Of a DNA stretch of 64,000 nucleotides, positions 25,730-34,784 are shown piece after piece. The position numbers were made by a program, and so were the translations under genes. The stretch spans positions 100,637 to 164,636 of the forward strand of contig NCHQ01000010.1 in assembly GCA_002281855.1 (NCBI GenBank), in the 5' to 3' direction. Source of the DNA: Rhodospirillales bacterium 24-66-33 (GTDB taxonomy: Bacteria > Pseudomonadota > Alphaproteobacteria > Reyranellales > Reyranellaceae). The stretch's first letter is position 1; every line of letters starts with the position of its first letter. Below the pieces are notes generated by a model, which saw nothing but the letters and a program-made list of their open reading frames with translations, did not search any database and had not been told where the DNA came from.

Positions 25730-26317
25730 ATGAAAACCGTTAGCCGAGCTTATGACAGCTACGCCCAGGCTCGTGCCGCCGTCGACGCGGTCGAGAAGGC
25801 CGGCGTGCCGAGCAGCGACGTCAGCATCGTCGCCAACAAGTATGTGAGCGCCGAGTACGAAGAAGTGGATGACGTGAACAAGGCGGCCGCCGGTGCGGGC
25901 ATCGGTGGAGCGGTCGGCGCGGGCGCCGGCCTGCTCGCCGGTCTCGGCTTGCTGGCCATTCCGGGTCTCGGCCCGGTCGTGGCCGCCGGTTGGCTGGCCT
26001 CGACCGCCGCTGTCGCAGCCGGAGGCGCTGCCGCCGGTGGCATCGTCGGCGCCATGGTCGAAGCCGGCACCGACAAGGAGCATGCCGAGGTTTACTCGGA
26101 AGCGGTCCGTCGCGGCGGCACCCTGGTCACCGCGCGGGTTCCCGATGGCGATGCGACTCGCATCGAGTCCATCCTCGCAGCCTCCAGCCCGATCGATCCG
26201 GTGGCCCGCGGCGCGGAGTATCGTGCCGCCGGCTGGAAGAATTTCGACCCCAAGGCGCCTCCGTACCGGCCGAGCCAGACCGAGATCGATCGGATGCGCG
26301 CCAACTGGCCGGGTTGA
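25730..26317 (+). CDS. YflT/GsiB-type general stress protein with glycine-zipper region
   Basis: 195 residues. An N-terminal alpha/beta domain (SRAYDSYAQARAAVDAVEKA, VSIVANKY) resembles the heat-induced stress protein YflT fold. Residues about 50-105 are a Gly/Ala-rich zipper able to insert in membranes (GAGIGGAVGAGAGLLAGLG). A second alpha/beta segment (LVTARVPDGDATRIESIL) and a basic tail follow. GGAAGGAAA precedes the ATG. It follows the EF-hand gene by 26 bases and ends at a strong terminator. Confidence 0.8.
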   Translation: MKTVSRAYDSYAQARAAVDAVEKAGVPSSDVSIVANKYVSAEYEEVDDVNKAAAGAGIGGAVGAGAGLLAGLGLLAIPGLGPVVAAGWLASTAAVAAGGAAAGGIVGAMVEAGTDKEHAEVYSEAVRRGGTLVTARVPDGDATRIESILAASSPIDPVARGAEYRAAGWKNFDPKAPPYRPSQTEIDRMRANWPG

Positions 26318-26336
26318 TCCATCCAACGACGCAGAG

Positions 26337-26363
26337 AAGGGGCCCGCTTTCGGGCCCCTTTTT
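26337..26363 (+). terminator. Strong intrinsic terminator
   Basis: A 10-bp perfect stem AAGGGGCCCG / CGGGCCCCTT with a CTTT loop, followed by three more T. It closes the stress operon 19 bases after the YflT-like stop. Confidence 0.92.
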
Positions 26364-26441
26364 GTGGGTCGCACCTGGATCAGTAGTCACGCAACAAACA
26401 CAGCCTCGGGGCATTGATTCTCCAAAGGAAAGGAGAAGCAC

Positions 26442-26711
26442 ATGGAAACGGCCCGGACCCTTCTGGAGGACATCGCGCACTATTTCGGCGTTCCTGCCAC
26501 GCCGCGCGATCAGCTCGATCTGTTGCGACGTGACAGGCTTGATGCGGAGGCTGAGATCCGCTCAGTACTCGATCGCCTGGCAAGCAAATATGACCTGCCG
26601 AGCGAAGACGTCGAGGAGACGATGAGCAGCATCGGCGCCGCCATCGGCGACATGACCTACGAGCCTGAAACCGAATATCTTGAGGAGATCGACGGCAAGC
26701 CGCTCGTCTGA
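26442..26711 (+). CDS. Small acidic helical protein, unknown
   Basis: 89 residues, acidic and mainly helical (METARTLLEDIAHYFGVPAT, then RLDAEAEIRSVLDRLASKY), ending YLEEIDGKPLV. A good ribosome site (AAAGGAGAAGC) precedes the ATG. It is the last gene before the phage-type block. I considered a small terminase because of its position but see no helix-turn-helix, so it is left unassigned. Confidence 0.6.
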   Translation: METARTLLEDIAHYFGVPATPRDQLDLLRRDRLDAEAEIRSVLDRLASKYDLPSEDVEETMSSIGAAIGDMTYEPETEYLEEIDGKPLV

Positions 26712-26842
26712 CCGCGGCGTACCGACCGGACCATCGACGGGCGACGCGTTGAGATCGCGCCGCTTTCTTCTTTTTGCCAGTCGATAACCGGCCAGGCGGT
26801 TTTCCTTGCTCTTGCAATGTCCGGGCCGTCAGCAACTCTAAC

Positions 26843-28375
26843 GTGGCCGACCTTTCGCAGCTTCCGCCGTGGCCTGTACTCGACCCGCTCGGCGTCGAGG
26901 CCGGGACTTTTGCACACGATCCGCTGGGTTTCGTCCTGTTCGCATTCCCTTGGGGCGAGGCGGGGACGGTGCTGGCGAAGGATGCCGGACCCGAAGCTTG
27001 GCAGCGTGAGGTTCTGGCGCATATCGGGCTATCGCTCAATAGCGTCTCCGGCGCGATCCGCATCGCCGTTGCCTCGGGGCACGGCGTCGGCAAGTCCGCA
27101 CTGGTCGCGTGGATCATCGTCTGGGCGCTCGCGAGCTTTCGCGACACGCGCGGGATCGTGACGGCCAACACGGCCACGCAGCTCAAGACCAAGACCTGGC
27201 CGGAACTCACCAAATGGCTTCGGCTCTCCGTCTGCGCCGACTGGTTCGACGTCTCTGCCACCGCGATCGCCAGTACCGAGCCGGGCCACGAACGGACCTG
27301 GCGCATCGATGCCGTGCCGTGGAGCCTGCGCGCTACCGAAGCCTTTGCCGGCCTGCACAATCAGGGGCGCCGGCTGTTCGTGGCCTTCGATGAGGCCTCG
27401 GCCATTCCCGATCCGGTCTGGGAAACCATTGAGGGCGCGCTGACCGATCATGATACCGAGATCCTGTGGTTGGCGACCGGCAATCCGACTCGCAACACCG
27501 GGCGCTTCCGCGAATGTTTCGGCCGCTTCCGGCATCGCTGGCAGCGCCACCAGGTCGATGGCCGCAAGGTCTCGCTCACCGACAAGGACGAGATCGCGCG
27601 CTGGGCGGCCGACTATGGCGACGACAGCGATTTCTTCCGCGTCCGCGTGAAGGGCGAGTTCCCGAGAGGAGGGGCCATGCAGTTCATCGACGGCGAGACG
27701 GTGGAGGAGGCGGTGTGCCGTCCCGCCGAGAGCCATCTGCGCCAACCGCTCGTCATGGGTGTCGATTGCGCGCGCGGGGGCGACGACCAGAGCACGATCT
27801 GGTTCCGCCGCGGCCGCGACGCGCGCTCCGTGCCCGCGATCAAGCTGCGGGTCGGCGACCTGATGGTGCTCGCGGGCAAGGTGGCGGAACAGGCGCTGCG
27901 GCATCGCGCGGCCGCGGTGTTCATCGACGAGGGCGGCATCGGCGCCGGCGTGGTCGACCGGGTGCGCCAGATGCTGGCGGGCCATCTCGTCGTCGGCGTC
28001 AATTTCGGCGGCCGGGCCGACCGCTACACCTTGGGCGACGGCATGCCGCTCACCGCCAACAAGGCCGCCGAGATGTGGGCCTCGATGCGCGCCTGGCTGA
28101 AGACAGGCGCCATCCCCGACGATCCCGAACTGAAGGCCGAGCTGACGGGGCGCGAATACGGCTTCGACCTGCACAACGCGCTGCGTCTCGAGAAGAAGGA
28201 GGACATGAAGAAGCGTGGCCTGTCCTCGCCCGACAACGCCGACGGGCTGGCGCTGACCTTCGCCTATCCGGTGGCGGACCTGCCGGAGGAGACGCAGTTC
28301 GAGGCGGGCGTAGGAACGGGGGCGGCTGCCGCCGTGACGATCCAGTCCGATTACGACCCGTATGCGGATCTTTAA
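26843..28375 (+). CDS. Phage terminase large subunit
   Basis: About 510 residues from a GTG start. The packaging ATPase has Walker A GHGVGKS at about 79-85 and a Walker B-like FVAFDEAS near 180. The C-terminal nuclease domain starts at GVDCARGGDDQSTI with acidic metal ligands, and a further Asp lies in SSPDNADGLALT. It cuts and pumps phage DNA into capsids. Neither GTG 26843 nor TTG 26774 has a good ribosome site, so the start is uncertain. No small terminase subunit is seen beside it. A terminator-like hairpin follows, isolating it from the cargo gene. Confidence 0.9.
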   Translation: MADLSQLPPWPVLDPLGVEAGTFAHDPLGFVLFAFPWGEAGTVLAKDAGPEAWQREVLAHIGLSLNSVSGAIRIAVASGHGVGKSALVAWIIVWALASFRDTRGIVTANTATQLKTKTWPELTKWLRLSVCADWFDVSATAIASTEPGHERTWRIDAVPWSLRATEAFAGLHNQGRRLFVAFDEASAIPDPVWETIEGALTDHDTEILWLATGNPTRNTGRFRECFGRFRHRWQRHQVDGRKVSLTDKDEIARWAADYGDDSDFFRVRVKGEFPRGGAMQFIDGETVEEAVCRPAESHLRQPLVMGVDCARGGDDQSTIWFRRGRDARSVPAIKLRVGDLMVLAGKVAEQALRHRAAAVFIDEGGIGAGVVDRVRQMLAGHLVVGVNFGGRADRYTLGDGMPLTANKAAEMWASMRAWLKTGAIPDDPELKAELTGREYGFDLHNALRLEKKEDMKKRGLSSPDNADGLALTFAYPVADLPEETQFEAGVGTGAAAAVTIQSDYDPYADL

Positions 28376-28481
28376 GCGCTGGACGCACATCGACTGCATT
28401 GGCATGGTCGCGGCCAGTCGCCCGCAGAGGCGACCGGGAGGCATCCTGGGCGACCGCTCGATCGGCCGACACGGTGTCTGG

Positions 28482-28524
28482 AGGCCCGCCGTTCCGATCA
28501 TCCCCGACGGAGCGGCGGGCCTTT
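28482..28524 (+). terminator. Hairpin terminator after the terminase gene
   Basis: A 10-bp stem AGGCCCGCCG / CGGCGGGCCT around a 21-base loop, with the last stem T followed by two more. It lies 107 bases past the terminase stop and 77 before the barrel gene, so the terminase and the following genes can be separately transcribed. Confidence 0.65.
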
Positions 28525-28600
28525 GCACTTTCGTTTGAGGTCGGCGCGGCCGGCTACGTACTCTGCTAAACTCGTCACTCATCCCAGCGGAGAGGCCGCA

Positions 28601-29842
28601 ATGAAGAACACAATTGCGGCCCTGACGCTCGGCGCCATGCTGGCGAGCGGTACGTCGGGACCTGCACGGAGCCAGCCTTCCTCATTGCAGTCATCGATCT
28701 CGCGATCGATGAGTTCCCCAAACATATCGACGTTCACACAGTTGGTGGACGCCAGCGCCAGCATGGCGAACAGCATCAACCAGACCTTGGCTGCGCAGCA
28801 GCAGGCCACGATCGGCTCGATCCAGGCCCAGGCGATGGCGACACAACAGCAGGCGGCGGCGCAACTCGTGGGCTCCTCCGCCGCAGTGGCCGGTGCGACC
28901 CTGAGCCTCGTCGTCAGCATGGGTGGCGCCGCCGCCGGCATGGACGCCTCGATCAGCGAGAGCGTCGCCGGCGCAAGAATGAACCATGCGATGAGCTGTC
29001 CGGTCTTCGCGGGCGGGGGCACGGTGTTGGGCGAGGATGGCTGCGTTTGGGCGAAGGCCACGGGCCAGCATGCGACACAGTTCGGCGTGGCCACCGACAG
29101 CGCGGGCATCCACGCGGGCGGCCAACGCGAGATTTCGCCGGGCTGGTTCCTGGGCGGCTCGCTGGGCGTAAGCAGTTCGTGGATGAACGCCGGCGGCGCG
29201 TCCAGCCTCGCGCAGTCGTTCGGCGGCAGCGTCGCCCTGAAGCACGTGCGGGGGCCGTGGCTGCTGGCCGGCGCCGTAGCGGCCAGCACGACTGCCACGC
29301 ACATCACGCGGCCCTCGGGCGGCCCGCCCGGCAGCCTCATGCAGGGCGACGCCAATGTCTTCCAGGGCGGCGTGCGCTTGCGGGCCGCCTATGACGTGGC
29401 GTTCACGGGCTGGTACCTGCGGCCGCGCCTCGACCTCGACGCCTACTACAGGAGCCTGTCGGGCTATCAGGAATACGGCGCGGGCGCGGTGGCGCTGGTG
29501 GTGAACGGCACCAGCAAAGTGAACGCAATGATCGCGCCGACGCTGGAAGTGGGCGGCCGCTTGGAAATGGGTGAGGGGATCATCTTGCGGCCTTACCTCG
29601 CCGGCGGCGTTGTCGTCCTGCCCGACAACACGCTGACGCTCGACACTTCATTCGCCGGCCCCCTCGCACCGTTCGGTGGATTTCGCACAACCTTCCAGGG
29701 CCCGCCGGTGCTCGGCACCGTCGAGGCCGGGGTGCAAGTCTATCGCGAGCACGGATTCGAGATGAAGGCGGACTATCGCCTGGCTGCAGGACAGTCGTTG
29801 CTCAGCCAGTCGATCGCGCTGCGCGGGGCGTGGCACTTTTGA
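28601..29842 (+). CDS. Autotransporter-like outer-membrane beta-barrel protein inside the phage block
   Basis: 413 residues with a signal peptide (MKNTIAALTLGAMLASGTSG). A Gln/Ser/Ala-rich helical region (about 30-130; TLAAQQQATIGSIQAQAMAT) follows. From about 150 to the end there are alternating amphipathic strands ending ALRGAWHF, the terminal aromatic pattern of an outer-membrane barrel like the autotransporter domain. It would sit in the host outer membrane. It separates terminase and portal genes, which are usually adjacent, and has its own leader region after a terminator. It looks like a lysogenic-conversion (moron) gene or inserted cargo, not a virion protein. Confidence 0.75.
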   Translation: MKNTIAALTLGAMLASGTSGPARSQPSSLQSSISRSMSSPNISTFTQLVDASASMANSINQTLAAQQQATIGSIQAQAMATQQQAAAQLVGSSAAVAGATLSLVVSMGGAAAGMDASISESVAGARMNHAMSCPVFAGGGTVLGEDGCVWAKATGQHATQFGVATDSAGIHAGGQREISPGWFLGGSLGVSSSWMNAGGASSLAQSFGGSVALKHVRGPWLLAGAVAASTTATHITRPSGGPPGSLMQGDANVFQGGVRLRAAYDVAFTGWYLRPRLDLDAYYRSLSGYQEYGAGAVALVVNGTSKVNAMIAPTLEVGGRLEMGEGIILRPYLAGGVVVLPDNTLTLDTSFAGPLAPFGGFRTTFQGPPVLGTVEAGVQVYREHGFEMKADYRLAAGQSLLSQSIALRGAWHF

Positions 29843-30023
29843 TGACAGCTGACCAAGGGGTTGCCTCAAGACGGAAAGCCTCTGGAGGAGGACATGCTTA
29901 ACCGACCGTAGGCGGAGCGTTCCAAGTGGTCTGCCAATCGAATCTTTTCCAACTTACCGCTTGCATCCTCAAAATCCGGTTCATCAGTAACTCAGGGGCT
30001 CGCTTCTCACAGGAGAAACGCCC

Positions 30024-30263
30024 TTGGGTATTTTTGGTGGCGGCCAGGCCGCTTTTCCCCCGATGTCGCCGCCGGCCCTGCCGCCGGCACCCGAACCCGC
30101 CCCGTCGATGGTCGATCCGTCGGTTCGCGAGGCGCGGGATGCGCAGAAGAAGCGCGCGGCCGCCATGGCGGGTTATGCCTCCACGATAACGACCGGTGGG
30201 CTGGGCGTCAGCGGCGCCGCATCGACCACCGCCGCGCGCGGCAAGACGATGCTGGGGACCTGA
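30024..30263 (+). CDS. Small Pro/Ala-rich phage protein upstream of the portal
   Basis: 79 residues from a TTG start with AGGAG 8 bases upstream. The N terminus MGIFGGGQAAFPPMSPP is proline-rich; a short charged helix (SVREARDAQKKRAAAMAG) and a Gly/Thr-rich tail follow. Similar short proteins precede portal genes in related phages. Its stop is 3 bases before the portal ATG, which suggests a structural or assembly role. Confidence 0.6.
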   Translation: MGIFGGGQAAFPPMSPPALPPAPEPAPSMVDPSVREARDAQKKRAAAMAGYASTITTGGLGVSGAASTTAARGKTMLGT

Positions 30264-30266
30264 GCG

Positions 30267-31940
30267 ATGGCCCACGATGCCGCCCTGCGCCGCCACATCG
30301 ATTCCCGCCTCGGCGTCCTGAAGCGCCAGCGCCAGTCGTGGGAACCTGGCTGGCGCGAACTGTCGCGCTTCGTCAATCCGCGACGCGGCCAGTTCTTCTC
30401 GTCGCCCAACCAGGGCAGTCGCGGCGCGCAGAGCAATGCCGCCATCCTCGATCCGACGGCGCTCTTCGCGCTACGCACCCTGGTGGCCGGACTGATGTCG
30501 GGCGTCACCTCGCCAGCGCGGCCGTGGTTCCGACTGTCGATTCCCGACCGCCGTGTGGCGTCGCTGGCGCCGGTGAAGGTGTGGCTCGACGAGTGCGCCG
30601 AGCGCATGCGCATGGTGTTCAACGCCGGCAATCTCTATTCGGCGCTGCCGCTGATCTACGAGGAGCTGGGCCAGTTCGGCACCGGCTGCGCGATCGTCGA
30701 GTTCGACCGCGAGGACGTGATCCGCCTCTACACCCTGTCGACCGGCGAATACTGGCTCGGTCTCGACTGGCGCGGCCGCGTCGACACCTTGGCGCGGCGC
30801 TTCATGTACTCCTACCGGCAGATCGAGGCGCGCTGGCCCGGACACGGCATCGCCGAAATCTCCGAGCGGGCGCGCGGCGCCGATGCCGACACCGAGATCG
30901 CCGTTTTGCACATGATCGAGCCCAACAACGCCTATGAAAAGGGCCGGCTCGACTCGGCGGGCAAGAAGTTCCGTTCGGTCTACTGGCGTGAGGGCGGTGG
31001 CCAGGCCGAGGGCGAGTTCATTCATTGCGGCGGCTATTCGCAGTTCCCGGCGCTGACGCCACGCTGGTCGCCGGTCGGGAACGACGCCTACTCGAAAGGA
31101 CCCGGCCACGACGCCCTCCCCGACGTGAAGTCGCTGCAGATCCTGAAGAAGCGCGAGCACAACGCCGTCGACAAGCATGTCAACCCGCCGATGGGCGCGC
31201 ATGTCAGCCTGCGCGGCTCGGCCTCGTCGGTGCTGCCGGGCGCCATCAACTACTTCACCACACAGGAGAGGGGAGCGGGGATGTGGCCGCTCTATCAGAC
31301 CTCCCCCGGCGCCATCGCCGAGGTCGAGCGTCTCGTCGCGCGCACCCAGGCCACCATCAAGTCGGCCTTCTTCGCGGACCTCTTCCTGATGTTCGACCAG
31401 ATGGAGGGCGTGCAGCCGCGCAACCAGCTCGAGATCAGCACGCGCCGCGAGGAGAAGATGCAGATGCTCGGGCCGGTGCTGGAGAACCTGCACGACGACC
31501 TCTTGCAGCCGCTGGTCCAGCGCACCTTCACCATCATGGGCGAGCACGGGTTGTTCAGCGAGGCGCCGCGCGAGCTCCACGGCTATCCGCTCGACGTCGA
31601 GCTGATCTCGATCCTGGCGCAGGCACAGAAGGCTGCTGACCTCGGCTCGGTCGAACGGCTGTGGGCCTTCGCCGGCAACATCGCGGCCGCCCGGCCCGAG
31701 GTTCTCGACAAGCTGAACGCCGACGAGAGCATCGACGTCTATGCCGACAAGCTCGGCGCGCCGGCCGCGATCACCGTGGCCGACGACGTGGTGGCCAAGC
31801 TGCGCGCGGCGCGGGCGCAGCAGGCCCAGGCCGCGCAGGCGATGCAGATGGCCAGCACTGCTGCCCAGGGCGCGAAGACGTTGAGCGAGACCGAGGTCGG
31901 CGGCGGCCGCAATGCCCTTCAAGCCGTGCTGGGAGTTTGA
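30267..31940 (+). CDS. Podovirus portal (head-tail connector) protein
   Basis: 557 residues, the size of T7 gp8/BPP-1-type connectors. It opens with RRHIDSRLGVLKRQRQSWEP and WRELSRFVNPRRGQF, where the first helices of this family lie. VAGLMSGVTSPARPWFRL and EELGQFGTGCAIVEFD are typical, as is the mid-protein VNPPMGAHVSLRG. It forms the dodecameric ring through which DNA enters the capsid. The long Ala/Gln-rich C-terminal helix is usual for portal crowns. Confidence 0.93.
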   Translation: MAHDAALRRHIDSRLGVLKRQRQSWEPGWRELSRFVNPRRGQFFSSPNQGSRGAQSNAAILDPTALFALRTLVAGLMSGVTSPARPWFRLSIPDRRVASLAPVKVWLDECAERMRMVFNAGNLYSALPLIYEELGQFGTGCAIVEFDREDVIRLYTLSTGEYWLGLDWRGRVDTLARRFMYSYRQIEARWPGHGIAEISERARGADADTEIAVLHMIEPNNAYEKGRLDSAGKKFRSVYWREGGGQAEGEFIHCGGYSQFPALTPRWSPVGNDAYSKGPGHDALPDVKSLQILKKREHNAVDKHVNPPMGAHVSLRGSASSVLPGAINYFTTQERGAGMWPLYQTSPGAIAEVERLVARTQATIKSAFFADLFLMFDQMEGVQPRNQLEISTRREEKMQMLGPVLENLHDDLLQPLVQRTFTIMGEHGLFSEAPRELHGYPLDVELISILAQAQKAADLGSVERLWAFAGNIAAARPEVLDKLNADESIDVYADKLGAPAAITVADDVVAKLRAARAQQAQAAQAMQMASTAAQGAKTLSETEVGGGRNALQAVLGV

Positions 31941-31942
31941 AG

Positions 31943-32299
31943 ATGCACGATCCCAATGATGCGCGCCAGGTCCGCCAAGCCGAACAGCTCGAGCGGATCG
32001 CGCAGGACCGCGTCGCCGATGATCTCTGCGCGGTGATGGGCAGCGAACAGGGCCGCCGCTTCGTGCACGGGCTTTTAGGCCTCTGCGACCTCCGCAGCGA
32101 CGGCTACGTGCCGGGTGGCCCCGAGGCCCAGCGCCACCAGGACTACATGGCCGGCCGCCGCAGCATCGGGATCGAGCTTTTGAGCGAGCTGGAACGGCAT
32201 GCGCCGGACCTGACCGAGCAGATGAGCAGCGAGGCTCGCCTCAACGTGATCGAAACTGGATTCGCCGCCATGGCCGCAGAGGAGCAGAACGATGGCTGA
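31943..32299 (+). CDS. Bbp19-like small phage protein
   Basis: 118 residues. The core SEQGRRFVHGLLGLCDLRSD, with a following RRSIGIELLSELERHAP helix, resembles the Bbp19 family found between portal and scaffold genes in BPP-1-like phages. The precise role is unknown. It starts 2 bases after the portal stop and overlaps the scaffold gene by 8 bases. Confidence 0.72.
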   Translation: MHDPNDARQVRQAEQLERIAQDRVADDLCAVMGSEQGRRFVHGLLGLCDLRSDGYVPGGPEAQRHQDYMAGRRSIGIELLSELERHAPDLTEQMSSEARLNVIETGFAAMAAEEQNDG

Positions 32300-32942
32300 C
32301 GTACTCGACACGACGATGACACAAGTGCAGGGGGCGACGGAGCAAGGCGTCAGCACCGAGTGGCTCGATGCGGCTCACGTCGAAGTGGGGCGTACGCAAG
32401 CCGCGCCGGCGAGCGAGGCGACCGCCGATGCGAAGCCTGGCGCCGAAGCGGACGGCGGTGCGGATGCGGGCGCCGAGGTCTCTGTCGACTATTCTGGGCT
32501 CACGCTGCCGGAGGGCTACCGCGCCGACGATCCGGTGTTCGCCGAAGCGGTAAAACTGTTCGACAGCGAGAAGATCGCGCCGGAAACGGCGCAGAAGCTG
32601 ATCGACTACACCGTCAACCGCGACAAGGAGATCGCGCGGGCCGTCAACGAGCACTCCGTAGCCTCGTGGAGCAAACAGACGGCCGACTGGCGCGCGACGT
32701 CCGAGAAGGAGTTCTCGCCCGAGGCGCTCGGCAATGCCCGCACCGCGCTCGCGCAGGTCTTCGACCGGCAGACGATCAGCTATCTCGAAAGCCTGGGCTT
32801 CACCAACCATCCCGGGCTCATCCGAGGAATGGTGAAGGTGGCCAACACCATCAAGGACGACTCGTTCGTGGGCGGCAATGCCGGCCGCGGCAACGGCGCG
32901 ATGGATCCGAAGTCCCTCTATCCCAACTCCCAGCACAACTAG
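32292..32942 (+). CDS. Putative capsid scaffold protein
   Basis: 216 residues, acidic and Ala-rich, with a disordered start (about 1-65) and helical middle (AVKLFDSEKIAPETAQKLID, SVASWSKQTADWRATSEKEF). It ends KSLYPNSQHN. Composition and position between portal and major capsid protein match scaffolding proteins of short-tailed phages. No enzymatic motif. The assignment rests mainly on position. Confidence 0.7.
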   Translation: MADVLDTTMTQVQGATEQGVSTEWLDAAHVEVGRTQAAPASEATADAKPGAEADGGADAGAEVSVDYSGLTLPEGYRADDPVFAEAVKLFDSEKIAPETAQKLIDYTVNRDKEIARAVNEHSVASWSKQTADWRATSEKEFSPEALGNARTALAQVFDRQTISYLESLGFTNHPGLIRGMVKVANTIKDDSFVGGNAGRGNGAMDPKSLYPNSQHN

Positions 32943-32954
32943 GAACCACGCTCC

Positions 32955-33974
32955 ATGGCAACGCTTTCCGTGACCAATCCGACCCTGGCCGACTGGTCCA
33001 AGGTCATCGACCCCAATGGCAGCATTGCGCAGGTGATCGGCATGCTGTCGCAGATGAACGAGATCACCGACGACATGGTGTGGAACGAGGGCAACCTGCC
33101 GACCGGCCACCGCACCAGCGTGCAGACCTCGCTGCCGACCGGCACCTGGCGTCGCTTCAACGAGGGCATCGTGCCGACCAAGAGCACGAGCACCCAGATC
33201 ACCGACTCGTGCGGCATGCTCGAGACTTACTCGGAGATCGACAAGGCGCTGGCCGATCTCAACGGCAACACGGCGGCCTATCGCCTCTCCGAGGATCGGG
33301 CCTTCCTCGAGGGGCTGACGCAGCAGCTCGCGGGCGTGCTCTTCTACGGCAACACCGCGACCAATCCCGAGCGCTTCATGGGGTTCGCGCCGCGCTACAA
33401 CACGACCTCCACGGCGACCTCGCAGACCGCTAACAACTTCATCTCGGGCGGCGGCACGGCCTCGGACAATACGTCGATCTGGCTGGTCGGCTGGGGTGAC
33501 CTCACCGTGCACGGCATCTTCCCGAAGGGCAGCAAGGCCGGCCTGTCGATGAAGGATCTGGGCGAGCAGACGCTGCTCGATGCCGCCGGCAACCGCTACC
33601 AGGGCTATCGCACGCATTACAAGTGGGATGCGGGCCTGACGGTGCGCGATTGGCGCTATGTCGTGCGCATCGGCAACATCGACGTGTCGGACCTCGCGGG
33701 CTCGTCCCCGGCCGATCTGGTCAAGCTGATGATGCGGGCGATGAACAAGATCCCCAACATCAAGATGTGCCGGCCCGCCTGGTACATGAACCGTACCGTA
33801 AAGCAGTGGCTCGACATCCAGCGCAACCTCGGCGCCTCGGTCGCGGCCACCACCAACAACACGAACATCCGGCGCACGCTCGACGAGAGCGACGGCCGCA
33901 TCTTCGACAGCTTCGGCGGGATCCCGATCCGCAAGTGCGACCAGATCACGCTGGCCGAAGCGACCGTGTCGTAG
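32955..33974 (+). CDS. Major capsid protein
   Basis: 339 residues. Motifs WNEGNLPTGHRTSVQTSLPT, GMLETYSEIDKALADLNGN and FIYGNT-like FYGNTATNPERFMGFAPRYN match the GP7-type major capsid family of podoviruses. The C-terminal IRKCDQITLAEA is also typical. It builds the icosahedral shell. The ATG is 12 bases after the scaffold stop. Confidence 0.88.
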   Translation: MATLSVTNPTLADWSKVIDPNGSIAQVIGMLSQMNEITDDMVWNEGNLPTGHRTSVQTSLPTGTWRRFNEGIVPTKSTSTQITDSCGMLETYSEIDKALADLNGNTAAYRLSEDRAFLEGLTQQLAGVLFYGNTATNPERFMGFAPRYNTTSTATSQTANNFISGGGTASDNTSIWLVGWGDLTVHGIFPKGSKAGLSMKDLGEQTLLDAAGNRYQGYRTHYKWDAGLTVRDWRYVVRIGNIDVSDLAGSSPADLVKLMMRAMNKIPNIKMCRPAWYMNRTVKQWLDIQRNLGASVAATTNNTNIRRTLDESDGRIFDSFGGIPIRKCDQITLAEATVS

Positions 33975-34004
33975 GCCGCAGGGCAGGAAAGGACAGAGAA
34001 AACC

Positions 34005-34430
34005 ATGATGTACGACAAGCTCAACACCTTCGGCACCGACCAGGCGGTGACCACGACCGCCCCGTCGACCGACATCATCGACCTCGGCGCGGCCCGTGAC
34101 ATGGGCAACGGCGAGCCGCTGGAACTGGTGGTCCTCGTCACCGAGACGGTCACCGCCGCGGGCGCCGCGACAGTCACCTTCACGCTGGAGACCGACGACA
34201 ATGCTGGCTTCTCCTCGACCTTCGTGCTCGCCAGCTCGGGCGCGGTGGCCAAGGCGGCGCTGACCGCGGGCACTGAAGTGCTGCGCGTGAAGGTGCCGCT
34301 CGATGCCGAGCGCTTCCTCCGCACCAACTACACGGTGGCCACCGGTCCGTTGATGGCCGGCAAGTTCACCGCGTTCCTCACCCACGACCGTCAGGCCAGC
34401 CGGGCCTACGCGTCGGGCTTCACAGTCTGA
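34005..34430 (+). CDS. Bbp16-like capsid cement protein
   Basis: 141 residues, almost all beta. DKLNTFGTDQAVTTTAPSTD, IIDLGAARDMGNGEPLELVV and a long strand-rich middle are typical of the Bbp16 cement family, which decorates and stabilises capsids of BPP-1-like phages. It follows the major capsid gene by 30 bases. Confidence 0.8.
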   Translation: MMYDKLNTFGTDQAVTTTAPSTDIIDLGAARDMGNGEPLELVVLVTETVTAAGAATVTFTLETDDNAGFSSTFVLASSGAVAKAALTAGTEVLRVKVPLDAERFLRTNYTVATGPLMAGKFTAFLTHDRQASRAYASGFTV

Positions 34431-34444
34431 GCGGAGGCATCGTC

Positions 34445-34717
34445 ATGGCCCAGAAGAACGACAAGCACGACAGAACCGAGAAGGCGGCGGAGTACGTCGT
34501 CGTCGACAATCCCTTCTACGACGGCGTCCAGCTCCATCCGATCGGCGCCCGCATCCTGTGGTCCGGCCCTCCGGGCCTCTCTCTCGTGCCGTTCGATGCG
34601 CCGCGCCGCCGCAGTGCCGGCGAGGCGCCGATCTTCGGCGATCCGCTGGCCGGCCGTGGCGATGGCGCCCCGGTCAAGGCGGCCCGGCCCGGCGACCAGG
34701 TCGTCCTCGTCCAGTGA
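34445..34717 (+). CDS. Small phage protein, unknown
   Basis: 90 residues with a charged N terminus (KNDKHDRTEKAAEYVVVDNP) and a proline/arginine-rich end. It lies in the capsid block 14 bases after the cement gene. No family is recognised; a minor structural role is possible from position. Confidence 0.55.
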   Translation: MAQKNDKHDRTEKAAEYVVVDNPFYDGVQLHPIGARILWSGPPGLSLVPFDAPRRRSAGEAPIFGDPLAGRGDGAPVKAARPGDQVVLVQ

Positions 34718-34738
34718 TCGGCGCCGGGTGAAGGCAGA

Positions 34739-34762
34739 GGGGCCGGTCTTCGGGCCGGTCCC
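34739..34762 (+). other. Hairpin with TTCG tetraloop in the capsid operon
   Basis: GGGGCCGGTC-TTCG-GGCCGGTCCC forms a 10-bp stem with two G-T pairs and a C(TTCG)G tetraloop. No T-run follows. It lies between the small gene at 34445 and that at 34785, whose ribosome site is about 10 bases downstream. It could attenuate or process the late transcript. Confidence 0.45.
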
Positions 34763-34784
34763 ACCACCCAGAGGAGAACAATCC

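Noticed and set aside
26442..26711. Small terminase subunit before the large terminase
   Set aside because: Right place and size, but no helix-turn-helix or family motif, and a separate leader region follows.
32241..34385. Open frame of 714 codons on minus across capsid genes
   Set aside because: Arg/His/Asp-rich low-similarity product typical of an antisense shadow; the plus strand carries scaffold, capsid and cement proteins.
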